In this document: positions 6,295 through 7,819 of the stretch, piece by piece
Layout: each line of letters opens with the position of its first letter
Numbering within the stretch: position 1 is the first letter of the stretch
From: Clostridiales bacterium
GTDB taxonomy: Bacteria > Bacillota > Clostridia > WRLR01
Assembly (NCBI GenBank): GCA_031287655.1
Contig: JAITSR010000193.1
Span: 1-7,819, forward strand
Direction: 5' to 3'
DNA length: 7,819 bases
Made by a program: the position numbers and the translations under genes
Notes under the pieces: generated by a model
What the model saw: only the letters and a program-made list of their open reading frames with translations
Databases searched by the model: none
What the model was told of the DNA's origin: nothing

Positions 6295-7122
6295 ATGCTG
6301 AAATTGACCGTGTTGGGGAACAACGGGCCTTATCCGGCGCAGGGCGGCGCTTGCTCCGGGTATCTATTGCAGGGCGATCGCGCGACGATTGTGCTCGATT
6401 TGGGCAGCGGGTCGCTCGCGAACCTCATTTCCGCGCTCTCGGCGGAGTTGGAGAGCATAGACGCGATCATTCTCTCGCACTTGCACGCCGACCATATTTC
6501 TGACATCTCGGTGCTGCGCTACGCGGTCTTTCGCCCCAACGGCGCGACGGACCGCGACGGCGCGGCTAAAAAAATCCCCCTCTATTGTCCCGCCGCGCCG
6601 GAACAGGAGTACGCGACGCTGTGCTCCTACGGGCAGTTCGACGTACATCCGATCTCCGAGGAACTGACTCTCGACATCCGCGGCCTTTTGGTCAGCTTCG
6701 CCCCGATGACGCATCCCTATCCCGTCTACGCGGTTTCGGTTCGCGAGAGCGCCGCGGCCGCGCGAAAGGACGCAACGGACGGAGACGCCGCAGCCGCGCG
6801 CAAGTTCGTCTATTCCGGCGACACGACGTGGAATCAGGACATCATCCTGTTTGCGGAGGATGCGGACCTGCTGCTGATCGACGCGTGTTTTATCAGTCAG
6901 GACAGGCTCTCCGGGCATCCGCCCGTGCATTTGACGGCGGAGGAATGCGGCATCATCGCGGGGGAAGCCGGGGTCGGGAAGATGTTGCTGACGCATTTCC
7001 CGCCGGGCGGTAATGTCGCGCAACGCGTCGCGGAGGCGCGGGCGGGCGTGCAGAAGGTGCTGGGCCGGAACGACGCCGTGGCCGTCGAAGCCTCAAAGAT
7101 ATTGACGTCCTACGAGGTCTAG
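6295..7122 (+). CDS. Metallo-beta-lactamase-fold hydrolase, RNase Z-like (275 aa)
   Basis: A metal-dependent hydrolase of unknown substrate. The family N-terminus MLKLTVLGNNGPYPAQGGAC is followed by the zinc motif HLHADH (62-67), His140 in MTHPYPVYAV, the bridging Asp176 in YSGDTTW, His212 in HLTAEECG and His234 in LLTHF. Together these form a complete dinuclear site in the RNase Z-like arrangement (HLTA plus LTHF). It is closest to the uncharacterised YhfI-type hydrolases, and I see no exosite arm that would make it a true tRNA 3' processing enzyme. Residues 152-169 form an Ala/Asp/Arg-rich loop that looks inserted. The start was chosen from family alignment; AAAGGA (6274-6279) is 15 bases away, rather far, while ATG 6280 directly abuts it. 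The gene follows hom by 49 bp in the same direction. Confidence 0.88.
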   Translation: MLKLTVLGNNGPYPAQGGACSGYLLQGDRATIVLDLGSGSLANLISALSAELESIDAIILSHLHADHISDISVLRYAVFRPNGATDRDGAAKKIPLYCPAAPEQEYATLCSYGQFDVHPISEELTLDIRGLLVSFAPMTHPYPVYAVSVRESAAAARKDATDGDAAAARKFVYSGDTTWNQDIILFAEDADLLLIDACFISQDRLSGHPPVHLTAEECGIIAGEAGVGKMLLTHFPPGGNVAQRVAEARAGVQKVLGRNDAVAVEASKILTSYEV

Positions 7123-7130
7123 CGTATAAT
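7102..7130 (+). promoter_or_regulatory. Promoter of smpB
   Basis: TTGACG (7102-7107) and TATAAT (7125-7130) are separated by exactly 17 bp. The -35 box and most of the spacer lie inside the last codons of the hydrolase gene. Transcription would start near 7137, about 27 nt before the smpB start codon. This lets smpB be expressed independently of the hom operon. Confidence 0.8.
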
Positions 7131-7163
7131 GAAATCAATCTGATCGGTGGCGGTGGTCGCAAA

Positions 7164-7685
7164 ATGAGCGGGAACGGCGCGAAGGACAATCGTAAAAAAA
7201 GCGGCGCGGCGGCCTCGGCGGACGCGATCAAGGTCGTTGCGCAGAACAAAAAGGCGCGTCACGACTACTTCATCGAGCAGAGTTTTGAGGCGGGGATCGT
7301 GCTCTCGGGCACCGAGGTCAAGTCTGTAAGGCTCGGAAAGTCGAACCTGAAGGACAGCTACGCCGCGATCGAAGGCGGCGAGGTCTTTCTTTTCGGGATG
7401 CACATCAGTCCGTATGAGCAGGGCAATATCTTCAACAAGGATCCGCTCCGGGACCGCAAGCTCTTGCTGCACCGCAAGGAGATCAGCCGACTGATCGGCC
7501 TGATTCAGCAAAAAGGCCTGACGATCGTGCCGCTGCAAGTGTATTTCCGGCGCGGCAAGGTCAAGATTGAACTCGGCGTCGCCCGCGGCAAAAAGCTGTA
7601 TGACAAGCGGGAGGACATCGCGGAACAGTCCGCGCGGCGCGAGATCGACCGGCGGCTCAAAGAACGCGCAAACGCTGTGCTGTAG
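7164..7685 (+). CDS. smpB: SsrA-binding protein SmpB (173 aa)
   Basis: Binds tmRNA and brings it to ribosomes stalled on broken mRNAs (trans-translation). The conserved beta-barrel core begins at KVVAQNKKARHDYFIEQSFE (23-42) and continues through AGIVLSGTEVKSVRLGKSNL, SYAAIEGGEVFLFGMHISPYEQGN and the LYDKRED segment. The basic C-terminal tail (about 145-173, EQSARREIDRRLKERANAVL) is the part that becomes helical in the mRNA channel. The first 22 residues (MSGNGAKDNRKKSGAAASAD) are a polar low-complexity extension that most SmpB proteins lack, which makes this one slightly longer than the usual 150-160 residues. The ribosome binding site is weak (GGTGG). The partner RNA gene ssrA begins 100 bp downstream, a common pairing in Bacillota. 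Confidence 0.97.
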   Translation: MSGNGAKDNRKKSGAAASADAIKVVAQNKKARHDYFIEQSFEAGIVLSGTEVKSVRLGKSNLKDSYAAIEGGEVFLFGMHISPYEQGNIFNKDPLRDRKLLLHRKEISRLIGLIQQKGLTIVPLQVYFRRGKVKIELGVARGKKLYDKREDIAEQSARREIDRRLKERANAVL

Positions 7686-7785
7686 CGCCTTCCGCCGGGG
7701 AATTCGCCGGAGAACAATCATTTTAGGAACCCAATCGGAGTTTATTCGGAACTGATCGGAAATTGTTTGGATACCATTTTAACAC

Positions 7786-7819
7786 GGGGATGTATTGGTT
7801 TCGACGGGGTCGTTGAGAC
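7786..7819 (+). ncRNA. ssrA: tmRNA (ssrA), 5' end only
   Basis: The last 34 bases, starting GGGGATGTATTGG and continuing TTTCGACGGGG, match the conserved 5' end of tmRNA: the G-rich acceptor-stem strand followed by the D-loop-like TTCGAC segment. The tag-peptide reading frame, pseudoknots and 3' CCA side lie beyond the window. Its position directly after smpB supports the call. The 100 bp before it (7686-7785) holds no clear terminator or strong promoter. Confidence 0.93.

Noticed and set aside
7119..7721. Minus-strand open frame (200 codons) opposite smpB
   Set aside because: Antisense to the unmistakable SmpB core; no recognisable domain.
7686..7785. Terminator after smpB or a strong promoter for ssrA
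   Set aside because: The CCGCCGGGGAATTCGCCGG segment does not fold into a good stem with a T-run. TACCAT (7772-7777) is placed like a -10 box but lacks a convincing -35.

Overview
The window comes from a GC-rich (roughly 60% by eye, not computed) bacterial chromosome, most likely a Clostridia-type member of the Bacillota. The support is homology by eye: a TetR/ABC/HlyD export operon with AAGGAGG-type ribosome binding sites, a clostridial-style homoserine dehydrogenase, and a smpB-ssrA pair. I cannot place it at genus level, and no mobile element, phage gene or CRISPR array is visible.

Left arm (1-4221, all minus strand). A TetR-family repressor gene is followed by an ABC ATPase, an 824-residue FtsX-type permease and the start of a HlyD/MacA-like adaptor that runs off the left edge. 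Together they look like one export operon. A near-consensus promoter precedes the repressor gene, and a perfect 14-bp palindrome lies across its -35/spacer region, which suggests autorepression of the whole operon. Between the repressor and ATPase genes lies a 57-bp tandem duplication. Each unit carries a hairpin, a strong ribosome binding site and a 14-codon mini-ORF; one base change opens the gene-proximal mini-ORF into the ATPase frame.

Centre (4222-4674). This is the only long stretch without a gene. It holds the TetR promoter/operator, a 28-nt AT-rich tract, and five matches to the DnaA box TTWTNCACA plus one near match within about 150 bp. Every gene to the left is transcribed leftward and every gene to the right rightward. 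This is the most interesting part of the window: a candidate chromosomal replication origin (oriC), or at least a DnaA-binding cluster, with no dnaA gene in view.

Right arm (4556-7819, all plus strand). A probable promoter leads into a 57-residue two-helix membrane protein, homoserine dehydrogenase (threonine/methionine branch), an RNase Z-like metallo-beta-lactamase-fold hydrolase, smpB with its own promoter inside the end of the preceding gene, and the first 34 nt of ssrA (tmRNA). SmpB and tmRNA act together in rescue of stalled ribosomes. The permease, homoserine dehydrogenase and hydrolase each carry a low-complexity Ala- or Gly/Asp-rich insertion, a shared oddity of this genome segment.
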